Assembly (NCBI GenBank): GCA_046727855.1
Contig: JBKPDL010000096.1
Span: 1-32,063 of the forward strand
Direction: 5' to 3'
Source of the DNA: DASPWV01 sp046727855
GTDB lineage: Bacteria > Acidobacteriota > Vicinamibacteria > Vicinamibacterales > UBA2999
Length of the DNA: 32,063 nt
Part shown: positions 15,506 to 23,414 of the stretch, in pieces
How positions within the stretch are numbered: the first letter of the stretch is position 1
How the letters are laid out: each line of letters starts with the position of its first letter
The notes under the pieces: generated by a model
What the model saw: the letters and a program-made list of their open reading frames with translations, nothing else
The model's database searches: none
Told to the model about the DNA's origin: nothing
Position numbers and translations under genes: made by a program

Positions 15506-16803
15506 CTGAACTGAAACCGATGCTGAGAATCGCCGGCCCCGTGGTGCTGGCGGAACTTGGCTGGATGGGCATGGGCGTTGTGGACACGATCATGGTGGGC
15601 CCGCTCGGGCCCGCTGCGATCGGCGCCGTCGGTGTCGGCAACTCGCTCCACTTTGCGCTCTCCATTTTCGGCATGGGCCTCTTTCTGGGGCTCGACACGC
15701 TCGTCTCGCAAGCCCTCGGCGCGGGCCGCCTGGCCGAGTGCCGCGCGTGGCGCAGGCGCGGCATGACGCTCGCCGCGATCCTGACGCCGATAGCGATCGT
15801 GATTGGCCTTATCGTCCGCGCGTTGATTCCGACGTTCGGCTTTCATCCGGACGTCACGCCCGGCATCGAGACCTACTTTTCAATCTTGATCTGGAGCACG
15901 CCGTTCCTGCTCTTCTACGCGGCGTTTCGCCGCTATCTGCAGGGCATGCACCACGTGCTGCCGGTGATGTTCGCGCTTGTCAGCGCCAACTTCGTGAACG
16001 GGTTCGCAAATTGGATGCTCATCTACGGACATCTCGGTTTCCCTGCGCTCGGCGTGGCGGGGTCTGCGTGTGCGACGTTGCTGTCGCGCGCGTACATGGC
16101 CACCGTGCTCCTCATCGCGGTGATTCGCCTCCGGGATGACGATGGTGGCGGCGCCCTCGGCGAGACGTCGGTCAGACGGCTGCTCGAGCTCGGCTTTCCG
16201 GCTGCGTCCCAGATGGCGCTCGAGGTCGGCGTTTTTGCAGCGGCCTCGGCGCTTGCCGGCAAGCTGTCGCCGATCGCCGTCGCCTCACATCAGATCGCGC
16301 TGAACATCATCGCGGTGTCGTTCATGATTCCGCTCGGTCTGGCGTCGGCGGGTGCGGTTCGTGTCGGCCACGCGGTTGGTGCTGGCGAGCCGCGCCGCGC
16401 TGCGGCGGCCGGATGGACCGCAATCCTGCTCGGCGCAGGCTTTATGACGCTCACCGCCCTGGCGTTCTTCGCCGCGCCTGAGACGCTCATCGGGCTCTTC
16501 ACCCATCAACCCGATGTGCTCGCGCTCGGCTCATCGCTGCTGTTCGTCGCAGCCGTCTTCCAACTGTTCGATGGCTTGCAAGGCGTGGCAACAGGCGCGC
16601 TGCGCGGACTCGGGGACACCCGAACGCCGATGATCACCAACCTCGCCGGCCACTGGTTCTTCGGACTACCGGTTGGCTACACGTTGTGTTTCGTGCTGGG
16701 GTTTGGCGTGATCGGCCTGTGGATTGGCCTGTCGATTGGATTAATCGTGGTGGGCGTGATTCTGTTGGGAGTCTGGATCAAAAGAATCCGCGTAATGACC
16801 TGA
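15493..16803 (+). CDS. MATE-family multidrug/toxin efflux transporter
   Basis: Up to 436 aa from a TTG at 15493 inside the heptamer array; ATG 15520 would give 427 aa. An in-frame TGA at 15487 blocks anything longer and no ribosome-binding site is visible. The body is a full MATE protein with about 12 helices: 'IAGPVVLAELGWMGMGVVDT', 'MVGPLGPAAIGAVGVGNSL', 'LGLDTLVSQALGAGR', 'LELGFPAASQMALEVGVF', and the second-half counterpart 'GVATGALRGLGDTRTPM'. Family members export cationic compounds in exchange for Na+ or H+. The native start and leader appear to have been replaced by repeat DNA, so expression is uncertain. Confidence 0.9.
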   Translation: MNFRAELKPMLRIAGPVVLAELGWMGMGVVDTIMVGPLGPAAIGAVGVGNSLHFALSIFGMGLFLGLDTLVSQALGAGRLAECRAWRRRGMTLAAILTPIAIVIGLIVRALIPTFGFHPDVTPGIETYFSILIWSTPFLLFYAAFRRYLQGMHHVLPVMFALVSANFVNGFANWMLIYGHLGFPALGVAGSACATLLSRAYMATVLLIAVIRLRDDDGGGALGETSVRRLLELGFPAASQMALEVGVFAAASALAGKLSPIAVASHQIALNIIAVSFMIPLGLASAGAVRVGHAVGAGEPRRAAAAGWTAILLGAGFMTLTALAFFAAPETLIGLFTHQPDVLALGSSLLFVAAVFQLFDGLQGVATGALRGLGDTRTPMITNLAGHWFFGLPVGYTLCFVLGFGVIGLWIGLSIGLIVVGVILLGVWIKRIRVMT

Positions 16804-16896
16804 TACCTGACCGGTGAGACTGCCACCTGCTACCTCATCCTGGTAACGTAACCGAACGTGACGGTGACCTGACCTGGTTCTTGCATCACGGCCGAC

Positions 16897-17433
16897 GTGG
16901 CCGACATGCGCTATCGCCCCGCGCGACCGGCGGGCGTCTGGTGGAACGTCACCAAAACGCTGCTGCAAATCCTCGTGTTCTGGTTTGTAGTGCTGATCGC
17001 ACTTCCCATTGCCATCTCGATCGTCGAGGTTGAGCTCGCGGTGCAGCGCTTTCCCGGCTTTCCTATGCTCTCGGCGACGCTCCTTGGTCTGTTCTCGTTG
17101 CTCGGAATATGGGCCGCAATGACAATCGCGGTCGCCGGCCGCGGCACTCCTCTGCCGCTTGATGAAGCGCGGCGCCTGGTCACGTCTGGACCTTACGCGT
17201 ATGTCCGCAATCCGATGGCCATTGCGATTGCCGGGCAGGGCGCCGCGATCGTGCTCGCGCTCGGGTCCATTCCGGTGATGATTTACTTCCTCATTCTCAT
17301 CGCGTGGATGTACTTCTACTCACGTCCGCGAGAGGAGCGGCATCTGAGAGAGCGGTTTGGGCAGCGGTGGACGGATTATCAGAAACACGTGCGCGCGTAC
17401 AGGCCGCGGTTAACCCCGTATCGCCCGAGTTGA
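16897..17433 (+). CDS. Isoprenylcysteine carboxyl-methyltransferase-like membrane protein
   Basis: 178 aa from GTG 16897; ATG 16906 is an alternative and neither has a clear ribosome-binding site. Four to five helices are visible (LLQILVFWFVVLIALPIAIS; LSATLLGLFSLLGIWAAMTIAV; GAAIVLALGSIPVMIYFLILI). The C-terminal signature of the ICMT/PEMT-like family is present: 'LVTSGPYAYVRNPMAIAI' and 'PREERHLRERFGQRWTDY', the SAM-binding and catalytic region. Bacterial members methylate small or lipid substrates that are mostly unknown. The gap after MATE (93 nt) shows nothing recognisable. A pair of palindromic repeats follows the stop. Confidence 0.85.
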   Translation: MADMRYRPARPAGVWWNVTKTLLQILVFWFVVLIALPIAISIVEVELAVQRFPGFPMLSATLLGLFSLLGIWAAMTIAVAGRGTPLPLDEARRLVTSGPYAYVRNPMAIAIAGQGAAIVLALGSIPVMIYFLILIAWMYFYSRPREERHLRERFGQRWTDYQKHVRAYRPRLTPYRPS

Positions 17434-17446
17434 AGTCTGGGGTCGC

Positions 17447-17514
17447 GATCGCGGACCTGAAGGTCCGCGCTACATGTTGACCGTTGGGATCGCGGACCTA
17501 AAGGTCCGTGCTAC
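17447..17514. repeat. Two copies of the GATCGCGGACCTNAAGGTCCGCGCTAC palindromic repeat
   Basis: Copies at 17447-17473 and 17488-17514 each contain a 9-bp inverted repeat (GCGGACCT/AGGTCCGC plus flanks) and end in GCTAC; they are 41 nt apart. The second copy ends exactly where the BNR-protein fragment on the minus strand is cut off. Confidence 0.85.
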
Positions 17515-17679
17515 TTGTCGGTTGCTTTCGAGCACCGCAAAGTCGTCCACCCGTCCGGACGGCGTTGCGGGACCGATATTGCGGAAGGTAAGGCGATCGA
17601 AGGGACCGCCGGAATTCTGTGCTGACGTTTGCGTGGCGACGAGCGCAGCCGCCGCAAGTGTGATGACCAGTCACTTCAT
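17515..17679 (-). pseudogene. N-terminal fragment of a BNR/VPS10-type repeat protein, broken
   Basis: From ATG 17679 the minus strand reads M-K-stop-'LVITLAAAALVATQTSAQ' then 'FDRLTFRNIGPATPSGRVDD', 'FAVLESN', the N-terminus of secreted acidobacterial BNR-repeat (sortilin/photosystem-stability-factor-like) proteins of roughly 1000 aa. Codon 3 is a TGA within the signal peptide, and the frame stops matching exactly at the palindromic repeat at 17514. It starts 18 nt after the M20 stop, so it was probably the next gene of that operon. Confidence 0.65.
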
Positions 17680-17696
17680 CAGTTGCCACCCAATGC

Positions 17697-19037
17697 TCAC
17701 TGCACCGCTCTTTTGGCTGCGTTCTGAAACAAGTAATCGAGCGCCAGGTTGGTCAGCGCGCGGACGCCGACGGGCAACGCCGATTCATCTGCGAAAAACA
17801 GCGGCGAATGATTCTGCGCCGCCTTGGTCCAGTCCTGATCGCGAGGTGTCACGCCAAGGAAGAAGAACATTCCGGGAACCTGCTGCTCGAAATACGAAAA
17901 GTCTTCCGCTGTGCCAGTAAGAGGCGCGACACGGACGTTGGCAGCCCCTGCAACCCGTGTGAGCGTAGGGATCATGCGCTCGGTCAGCTTGGGATCGTTC
18001 ACCGTCACTGGATAACCCGGCGTGACCGTTACTTCCGCTGTCCCACCCGCGGCCTCCGCGATGTTTCTGGCAATCAGTTCCATGCGCCGGCGGATGTCCT
18101 TGCGCGTCTCTTCGCTGAAAGTGCGGATGGTGCCGCCAAGCTCCGCTTCGTCGGGCACGATATTGGAGCGCACGCCGCTGTGGAACATCGCGACGGTGAC
18201 GACGGCAGGCGCTTCGGTGATGTTGACGTTGCGGCTGACGATCGTCTGCAACGCGCCGACGATCTGGGCGCCGATCACGATCGGATCGACACCGCCCCAC
18301 GGCACCGCCCCGTGCGTTTGCTTTCCTCGAATCTTGATCGTGAAGGAATCGTTGCTGGCCATCATCGGGCCAGGTCGATATGAGACCGAGCCGGCCGGTC
18401 CTGGAAAGACGTGCAACCCAAAGACGGCATCCACCTTCGGGTTGTCGAGCACGTTTTCTTTGATCATCTGTTCGGCGCCGCCGACCTCTCCTGCAGGCGC
18501 GCCTTCTTCGGCCGGTTGGAAAATCAACTTGATGGTCCCCGGAACCTGATTGCGCAGCTTCGCAAACACTGTTGCGGCGCCAAGTAGCATCGCCATGTGG
18601 TTGTCGTGACCGCACGCATGCATGACGCCAACCTCCTGCCCGTTCCACTCAGCTTTCTCGGTCGACTTAAACGGCAGATCGACCTGCTCCGTCACGGGCA
18701 ATGCGTCCATGTCGGCGCGGAGCGCAACCACTGGTCCAGGTTTGCCGCCCTGCAGCGTTGCCACGACGCCGGTCTTCGCGACACCGGTCTTCACTTCATA
18801 TCCGAGCTTCTTGAGCTCCTCCGCTATCACACGCGACGTGCGCACTTCACGATTGCTGAGCTCGGGGTGTTGGTGAAAGTCGCGTCGCCATGCCACCACG
18901 AGCGGCACGGTCTCGTGTGCAACACGGTCCACGTCGGTCGTCAGGGGATTCGCCGCTTGTGCCGCGTTGGATTGAGAAAACGCGGGCACAGAAACCCAAA
19001 TCGCCGCGAGCCACGTCCAACAGATGATACGCACCAT
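17697..19037 (-). CDS. Secreted M20-family amidohydrolase (M20D type)
   Basis: 446 aa from ATG 19037 with a signal peptide (IICWTWLAAIWVSVPAFSQ). It has the M20D features: 'WRRDFHQHPELSNREV', 'ALRADMDALPVTEQ', the metal-binding 'MHACGHDNHMAMLLGAA', 'FQPAEEGAPAGEVGGAEQMI' with the catalytic Glu, a dimerisation domain with 'TIKIRGKQTHGAVPWGGVDP', and the last ligand in 'NHSPLFFADE'. Family members hydrolyse N-acyl amino acids or similar amides (hippurate hydrolase/IAA-amino acid hydrolase type). The start is only 24 bp from the divergent permease start. A broken BNR gene follows. Confidence 0.93.
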   Translation of the reverse strand: MVRIICWTWLAAIWVSVPAFSQSNAAQAANPLTTDVDRVAHETVPLVVAWRRDFHQHPELSNREVRTSRVIAEELKKLGYEVKTGVAKTGVVATLQGGKPGPVVALRADMDALPVTEQVDLPFKSTEKAEWNGQEVGVMHACGHDNHMAMLLGAATVFAKLRNQVPGTIKLIFQPAEEGAPAGEVGGAEQMIKENVLDNPKVDAVFGLHVFPGPAGSVSYRPGPMMASNDSFTIKIRGKQTHGAVPWGGVDPIVIGAQIVGALQTIVSRNVNITEAPAVVTVAMFHSGVRSNIVPDEAELGGTIRTFSEETRKDIRRRMELIARNIAEAAGGTAEVTVTPGYPVTVNDPKLTERMIPTLTRVAGAANVRVAPLTGTAEDFSYFEQQVPGMFFFLGVTPRDQDWTKAAQNHSPLFFADESALPVGVRALTNLALDYLFQNAAKRAVQ

Positions 19038-19061
19038 CCGCGCATTCTACTGGACGCCACT

Positions 19062-21509
19062 ATGCTCAACGACCTTTGCCTCGGCATCCGCATCTTCCGG
19101 CGCCACGCCGGTCTCGCGTCGGCGGCTGTCCTGTCGCTCGCGCTCGGCATTGGCGCGACAACGGCCATCTTCAGCGTGTTGCACACCGTTGTGCTGAATC
19201 CGCTGCCATACGAGGACGCGGATCGCCTGGTCATCGTCTGGGAGACGAGCGCGGAGAACTCGGAACGGTGGGTGGCGCCCGCTAACTTTGTCGACTGGCG
19301 GCGTGACGCGCGTTCGTTCTCCGGATTGGCCGCATTTGACGAATTCGCGCCCGCGCTGTCGGGCCGAGGCGAGGCGGAGCGCCTTCGCGCGCTCGGCGTC
19401 TCCGGCACGTTCTTTACCACGCTGGGCGCCAAGGCAATGCTCGGCCGCACGCTGCTCGCATCCGACGATGCGCGCGGTGCGGAAAGTGTTGCGGTGTTGA
19501 GTGAAGGTCTCTGGGTACGGTTGTTTGGCGGCGCGGCCAACGCGGTCGGTCAACGGATCATGCTCGACGGGCGGCCCTACACAATCGTGGGCGTGATGCC
19601 GGCGCAGTTCGCATCGCCTCTTCAGAGCGGCGGCATCGACGTGTGGCTCAGCGGCGACCGAGGAGTGCCGAGAACATTTCCCTTCGCGGGCGACCTCACG
19701 GCGGTTCGCGACTCGCACATCATCTTCGTTCTGGGGCGTCTTGCGGATGGCGCGACGCGCGCATCCGCGCAGGAGGAGTTGTCGGCGGTGATGGCGGCGC
19801 TGGCGCGGCAATACCCCGACACCAACGCCGGTCTAGGCGTAAACGTTGTCACTCTCCACGAAGCCATGGTCGGCGACGTGCGCACGACGCTGGTGGTGCT
19901 GCAGTTTGCGGTCGGCGTGATGCTCGTGATCGCGTGCGCAAACGTCGCGCACCTGCTTCTCGGTCAGGCAGCAAGGCGGCAAACGGAGATGGCGATGCGG
20001 GTGGCGCTCGGCGCGGGGCGGCGGCGGATCGTGCGCCAACTGATGGCGGAAACCCTTGTGATCGCGGTACCGGGTGGTGTGATCGGGGTGTTGCTCGCCC
20101 GCTGGGGGCTCAACGCGCTCGTCGCGATGGCGCCGCGGACGCTGCCTCGGCTGCAGGAAATCGCGATCGATCCGGTGGTGCTGGCGTTCTCGGTCGGCCT
20201 CACGTTGTGCACGGCGCTGTTGTTCGGGCTTGGTCCGGCCTTTCAAAGTTCACGTGTGGCGGCGAGTGCTCACTCCAGCGTTCGTTCGACTAGTGGACGA
20301 ACGGTGCGGCGCTGGCACCACGCGATCGTCGTGACCGAACTTGCGCTCGCCGAAGTGCTGCTCGTAGGCGCCGGTCTGCTGCTGGCGAGCTTTGTCGCCT
20401 CGCAGCGCGTGGAGCTGGGATTTCGATTGGACGGACGCCTGGCGGCGGATTTGAGTCTGGCCCCTGACCGGTACCTGCGACCGCTTGCGCCAGGTCAATT
20501 TGCGATCGACACGTCGCCAAAACTTCGGTTCGCGGACGAAGTGCTCACGCGTCTGCAGAGCACTCCCGGCGTGCGTGCTGCTGCAGCCGCGTTCACGTCT
20601 CCGCTCACGGGCGCGCCAAATCGCGGCATCAGCTTCCCCGGACGTCCCAGGAAAGGGCCCGGGCTCGAGCACACCGCTGATTTTCAACTGATTACCCCGG
20701 ACTTTTTCCGCGCCGTGGGCGCGACGCTGATCAGCGGCCGAGCGTTCTCGGACGCGGATCAGGCAGACACGGCAGCGGTCGTGATCGTAAATCAGGCGTT
20801 CGTCGATAAGTACTTTCCTGGTGAGGATCCGATCGGTCGGGTCATGCAGTACGGCGGCTCATACCGCCCGCAGATTGTCGGCGTTGTGTCCGACATGCGA
20901 TACCGCGACGTCGAGTCGCCGGCCGATCCGACGTTTTACCTGCCAATCACGCAGAACAACGAGCGCTGGCCGTTCATGTCGTTCACCCTGTGGAGCGACG
21001 GCGAGGCGTCCGCACTTAGCCGCGTTGTGCGCGACGCCATCCGCCAGGCCGATCCGAATCAAGCAATTACGCGCGTACGAACCTACGACGAGATCCTTGG
21101 CAGCGCGCTGGCGCCGCGGCGATTCAACACGACGCTGGTTACGATTTTTGCGACGGCCGCGCTTCTTCTCGCTGCAATTGGCACCTACGGCGTGATGGCC
21201 TATGCGGTTGCCGCCCGTACGCGCGAGCTCGGCGTGCGCGCGGCCCTTGGCGCGAGTCCACGAGATCTGATGCGGCTCGTGTTGAAGCAAGGCGTCCTGC
21301 TCACCATCATCGCGGTGACAGGCGGTGTCGTCGCGAGCGTGTTTGCAACCCGGCTCCTCACAACGATGCTGTACCAGGTTGCACCACGCGATCCCCGCAC
21401 GTTTGCCATTGTCGCGAGTACCCTCGCGATCGTGGCGCTCATCGCGACTTGGATACCCGCGCGCCGCGCGATTCGGATCAAGCCAGTCGATGCATTGCGG
21501 GAGAGCTGA
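19062..21509 (+). CDS. ABC transporter permease, acidobacterial orphan (MacB/FtsX) type, complete
   Basis: 815 aa from ATG 19062; the long in-frame extension to 18597 lies antisense over the M20 gene and is rejected. It contains two MacB-core plus FtsX units: 'MLNDLCLGIRIFRRHAGLAS', helix 'AVLSLALGIGATTAIFSVLH', a MacB periplasmic domain (DWRRDARSFSGL, GRTLLASDDA), 'MLVIACANVAHLLLGQAARR', 'EMAMRVALGAGRRRIVRQLM', then a second unit (IVVTELALAEVLLVGAGLLL, YFPGEDPIGR, VVSDMRYRDVE) ending 'ARTRELGVRAALGASPRDLM' and 'PARRAIRIKPVDALRES'. Unlike the permease at the left edge it lacks the N-terminal PadR-linked region and no PadR gene is beside it. No ribosome-binding site is seen before the start. 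Confidence 0.92.
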   Translation: MLNDLCLGIRIFRRHAGLASAAVLSLALGIGATTAIFSVLHTVVLNPLPYEDADRLVIVWETSAENSERWVAPANFVDWRRDARSFSGLAAFDEFAPALSGRGEAERLRALGVSGTFFTTLGAKAMLGRTLLASDDARGAESVAVLSEGLWVRLFGGAANAVGQRIMLDGRPYTIVGVMPAQFASPLQSGGIDVWLSGDRGVPRTFPFAGDLTAVRDSHIIFVLGRLADGATRASAQEELSAVMAALARQYPDTNAGLGVNVVTLHEAMVGDVRTTLVVLQFAVGVMLVIACANVAHLLLGQAARRQTEMAMRVALGAGRRRIVRQLMAETLVIAVPGGVIGVLLARWGLNALVAMAPRTLPRLQEIAIDPVVLAFSVGLTLCTALLFGLGPAFQSSRVAASAHSSVRSTSGRTVRRWHHAIVVTELALAEVLLVGAGLLLASFVASQRVELGFRLDGRLAADLSLAPDRYLRPLAPGQFAIDTSPKLRFADEVLTRLQSTPGVRAAAAAFTSPLTGAPNRGISFPGRPRKGPGLEHTADFQLITPDFFRAVGATLISGRAFSDADQADTAAVVIVNQAFVDKYFPGEDPIGRVMQYGGSYRPQIVGVVSDMRYRDVESPADPTFYLPITQNNERWPFMSFTLWSDGEASALSRVVRDAIRQADPNQAITRVRTYDEILGSALAPRRFNTTLVTIFATAALLLAAIGTYGVMAYAVAARTRELGVRAALGASPRDLMRLVLKQGVLLTIIAVTGGVVASVFATRLLTTMLYQVAPRDPRTFAIVASTLAIVALIATWIPARRAIRIKPVDALRES

Positions 21510-21516
21510 TTCCGAA

Positions 21517-21535
21517 AAAGGGGTCAGACCCCTTT
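21517..21535. repeat. AAAGGGGTC-GACCCCTTT palindromic repeat, copy 2
   Basis: Same 9-bp arms as the copy at 7771-7789, centre A, 8 nt after the permease stop. It could serve as a terminator hairpin for the permease, but no T-run follows on the plus strand. A DUF2721-like fragment on the minus strand stops matching as it enters this repeat. Confidence 0.75.
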
Positions 21536-21539
21536 CCGA

Positions 21540-21653
21540 TCCTTCTCCCGAGCCATGTGCGGAGATCAGCACCGCCGGCGTAATCATCGCGGAGAGTACT
21601 GCGAGCGCGTTGGCGGCGCTTCGAGCCGGGATCACCAATCCATGGTCTATCAT
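21540..21653 (-). pseudogene. Possible N-terminal fragment of a DUF2721-type membrane protein
   Basis: From ATG 21653 the minus strand reads 'IPARSAANALAVLSAMITPA' and 'VLISAHGSGEGS' before running into the palindrome at 21535. The phrase NALAVLSAMITPAVLISA fits the first helix of DUF2721 proteins, where 'CGTL' normally follows. Its start is 8 nt from the divergent quinone oxidoreductase start. The match is short, so homology is tentative. Confidence 0.4.
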
Positions 21654-21660
21654 CACCCAC

Positions 21661-22635
21661 ATGAAGGCGATCGTCGTGCGCGAGTTTGGCGGACCCGAGA
21701 TGATGAAGCTCGAGGACGAGCCGGACCCGACACCCGGGCCCGGTCAGGTGCTGGTGCACTTGCACGCGGTTGGCGTGAATCCCTATGACACCTACATGCT
21801 GAGCGGAGCCTATGCGATCAAACCGCCGCTGCCGTACACGCCGGGTGCGGATGGCGGCGGTGTCGTGGAGCAAGTGGGCGCCGGTGTCACGTCAACCAAG
21901 CCCGGTGATCGCGTTTACATCGGCGGCACGGCGGCGCACAAGAGCTACGGCGCATACGCACAAAAAGTGCTCTGTGAGCCGTCGCAAGTGCATCCGCTCG
22001 CCGAGCGACTAAGCTTTGCGCAAGGCGCCGCCATCCACGTGCCGTACGTAACGGCTTGGCATGCTGTTCACAACCGTGCGCGGCTGCAACCCGGCGACAC
22101 CGCGTTTATCCACGGCGCCAGCGGCGGCGTCGGCATCGCCGCGACGCAGATTGCCCTCGCCTGGGGTGCGCGCGTGATCGGCACCGCCGGAACCGCCGAA
22201 GGCGTCGCGCTGGTCAAGCAGCAGGGCGCGAGCGACGTCCTCAACCATCGCGCGAGCGGCTACCTCGATCGACTCAAGGAGTTGACGGGCGGACGCGGCG
22301 CCGACGTCATCCTCGAAAGCCTCGCCAACGTCAACCTCGATCGCGATCTCGACGCCGCCGCACCCGGCGGCCGCGTCGTCGTCATCGGCAATCGCGGCCG
22401 TACCGAAATCGACGCGCGCAAGGCGATGAGCAAAGAGCTGGCGATTCTCGGCATGTCGCTCTGGAGGATCGCGCCTGATGTGCTCGCGCGCATCCATGCG
22501 GCGCTCGCAGCAGGCTTCGCCAGCGGGGCGCTCACGCCAGTGGTCGGCACCGGACTTCCGCTCGCGGATGCACCACGCGCGCACAAACTGCTGAGGGGAC
22601 CTGGCGCAAAGGGAAAGATCGTCTTAGCCCCTTAA
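21661..22635 (+). CDS. NADPH:quinone oxidoreductase-like MDR enzyme
   Basis: 324 aa from ATG 21661. Zinc-free medium-chain reductase: N-terminal GroES-like domain 'MKAIVVREFGGPEMMKLED', 'GVNPYDTYMLSGAY', 'LPYTPGADGGGVVEQVGAGV', then the Rossmann domain with the NADPH motif 'FIHGASGGVGIAATQIALAWGA' in pieces, 'GADVILESLANVNLDRDLD', and C-terminal 'HKLLRGPGAKGKIVLAP'. The cysteines of zinc-dependent alcohol dehydrogenases are absent. It probably reduces quinones or enones in the cytoplasm, a detoxification role by family. No clear ribosome-binding site. It converges on the GT2 gene. Confidence 0.92.
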   Translation: MKAIVVREFGGPEMMKLEDEPDPTPGPGQVLVHLHAVGVNPYDTYMLSGAYAIKPPLPYTPGADGGGVVEQVGAGVTSTKPGDRVYIGGTAAHKSYGAYAQKVLCEPSQVHPLAERLSFAQGAAIHVPYVTAWHAVHNRARLQPGDTAFIHGASGGVGIAATQIALAWGARVIGTAGTAEGVALVKQQGASDVLNHRASGYLDRLKELTGGRGADVILESLANVNLDRDLDAAAPGGRVVVIGNRGRTEIDARKAMSKELAILGMSLWRIAPDVLARIHAALAAGFASGALTPVVGTGLPLADAPRAHKLLRGPGAKGKIVLAP

Positions 22636-22680
22636 TCCCCCACCAGCCCTACCCGCCCCACCTCCCCATCCGCCGCCCCT
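22636..22680 (-). other. G-rich tract, possible G-quadruplex, between convergent genes
   Basis: The minus strand has successive runs GGGG-AGGT-GGGG-C-GGG-TA-GGG-CTGGT-GGGGG, five G-runs with short loops. It fills the short gap between the stops of the quinone oxidoreductase and the GT2 gene. No classical terminator hairpin is present there. Confidence 0.45.
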
Positions 22681-22682
22681 GC

Positions 22683-23414
22683 CTACCCGTCATAGATCCC
22701 GCGGCGGCCGTTCGCGCGGATCTTGAGGACGTCCTTTGCCATGCGAAACGAATCGCGCACCGCCGAAACCTGCGACTGATTGCGAAAGTGCCACTCGATC
22801 GGCACTTCGCAAACGCGGAGTTGATGCCGGCGTGCGATATAGAGCGCTTCGATGTCGAATGCCCATCCTTCGATGGTGACGCGGGGGAACACTGTTTCCA
22901 CCGCGCCCGCGGTAAACATCTTGAAGCCGCACTGTGTGTCGTTCAAGCCGGCCAGGACCATGGTTTTGACGAACTGATTAAACACACGCCCCATGACGTG
23001 GCGATAGTCAGGCTCGCCGACACGATTTGATCCCTGCCCTTCACGAATGCCGATGGCGATCTCACACGTGGCCGGCACGAGCGAGAGAAAACGGCCGATC
23101 TCGATGACGGGCATCGACAAATCCGCATCGCACATGAAGCGCAGTTCGCCGCGCGCCGCCAGCAGCCCGCGACGGACCGCGCCGCCTTTGCCGCGATGGG
23201 GCTCGCGCTGCAGCACGACGCGATTGTCCATGGCGGCGACGTCTTGAACGACACTTGCGGTCTCGTCGGATGAGCCATCGTCGACAACGCGGAGCTCCCA
23301 CGTCGGCACCAGGGTCGGAATATGCGCACGGAGCTGATCGAGCGTCGGCCGGATTCGGGCTGCCTCGTTGTACGCCGGAATCACGATCGACAATCGAACG
23401 GCCGGCGTCGTCAT
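22683..23414 (-). CDS. GT2 glycosyltransferase, dolichyl-phosphate glucosyltransferase-like
   Basis: 243 aa. GT-A fold motifs: 'LSIVIPAYNEAARIRPTLDQ', 'RVVDDGSSDETASVV', 'EPHRGKGGAVRRGLLAA', the metal-binding DxD in 'FMCDADLSMPVIEI', 'DTQCGFKMFTAGAVE' and 'EVPIEWHFRNQSQVS'. This set matches the ALG5/DPM1-like subgroup that loads a hexose on polyprenyl phosphate at the cytoplasmic membrane face. No C-terminal membrane domain. Its ATG overlaps the stop of the GT39 gene (ATGA), so the pair is coupled: this enzyme would make the lipid-linked sugar and the GT39 enzyme would use it. Confidence 0.92.
   Translation of the reverse strand: MTTPAVRLSIVIPAYNEAARIRPTLDQLRAHIPTLVPTWELRVVDDGSSDETASVVQDVAAMDNRVVLQREPHRGKGGAVRRGLLAARGELRFMCDADLSMPVIEIGRFLSLVPATCEIAIGIREGQGSNRVGEPDYRHVMGRVFNQFVKTMVLAGLNDTQCGFKMFTAGAVETVFPRVTIEGWAFDIEALYIARRHQLRVCEVPIEWHFRNQSQVSAVRDSFRMAKDVLKIRANGRRGIYDG

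Noticed and set aside
17671..17679. TGA as codon 3 of the BNR-protein fragment, as another selenocysteine codon
   Set aside because: It lies in a signal peptide with no redox role, no SECIS-like hairpin follows, and the gene is truncated after about 55 codons.
18597..19061. N-terminal extension of the permease over the M20 gene
   Set aside because: The extension is antisense to clear M20 motifs, and the family starts with MLNDL-type sequence at 19062.
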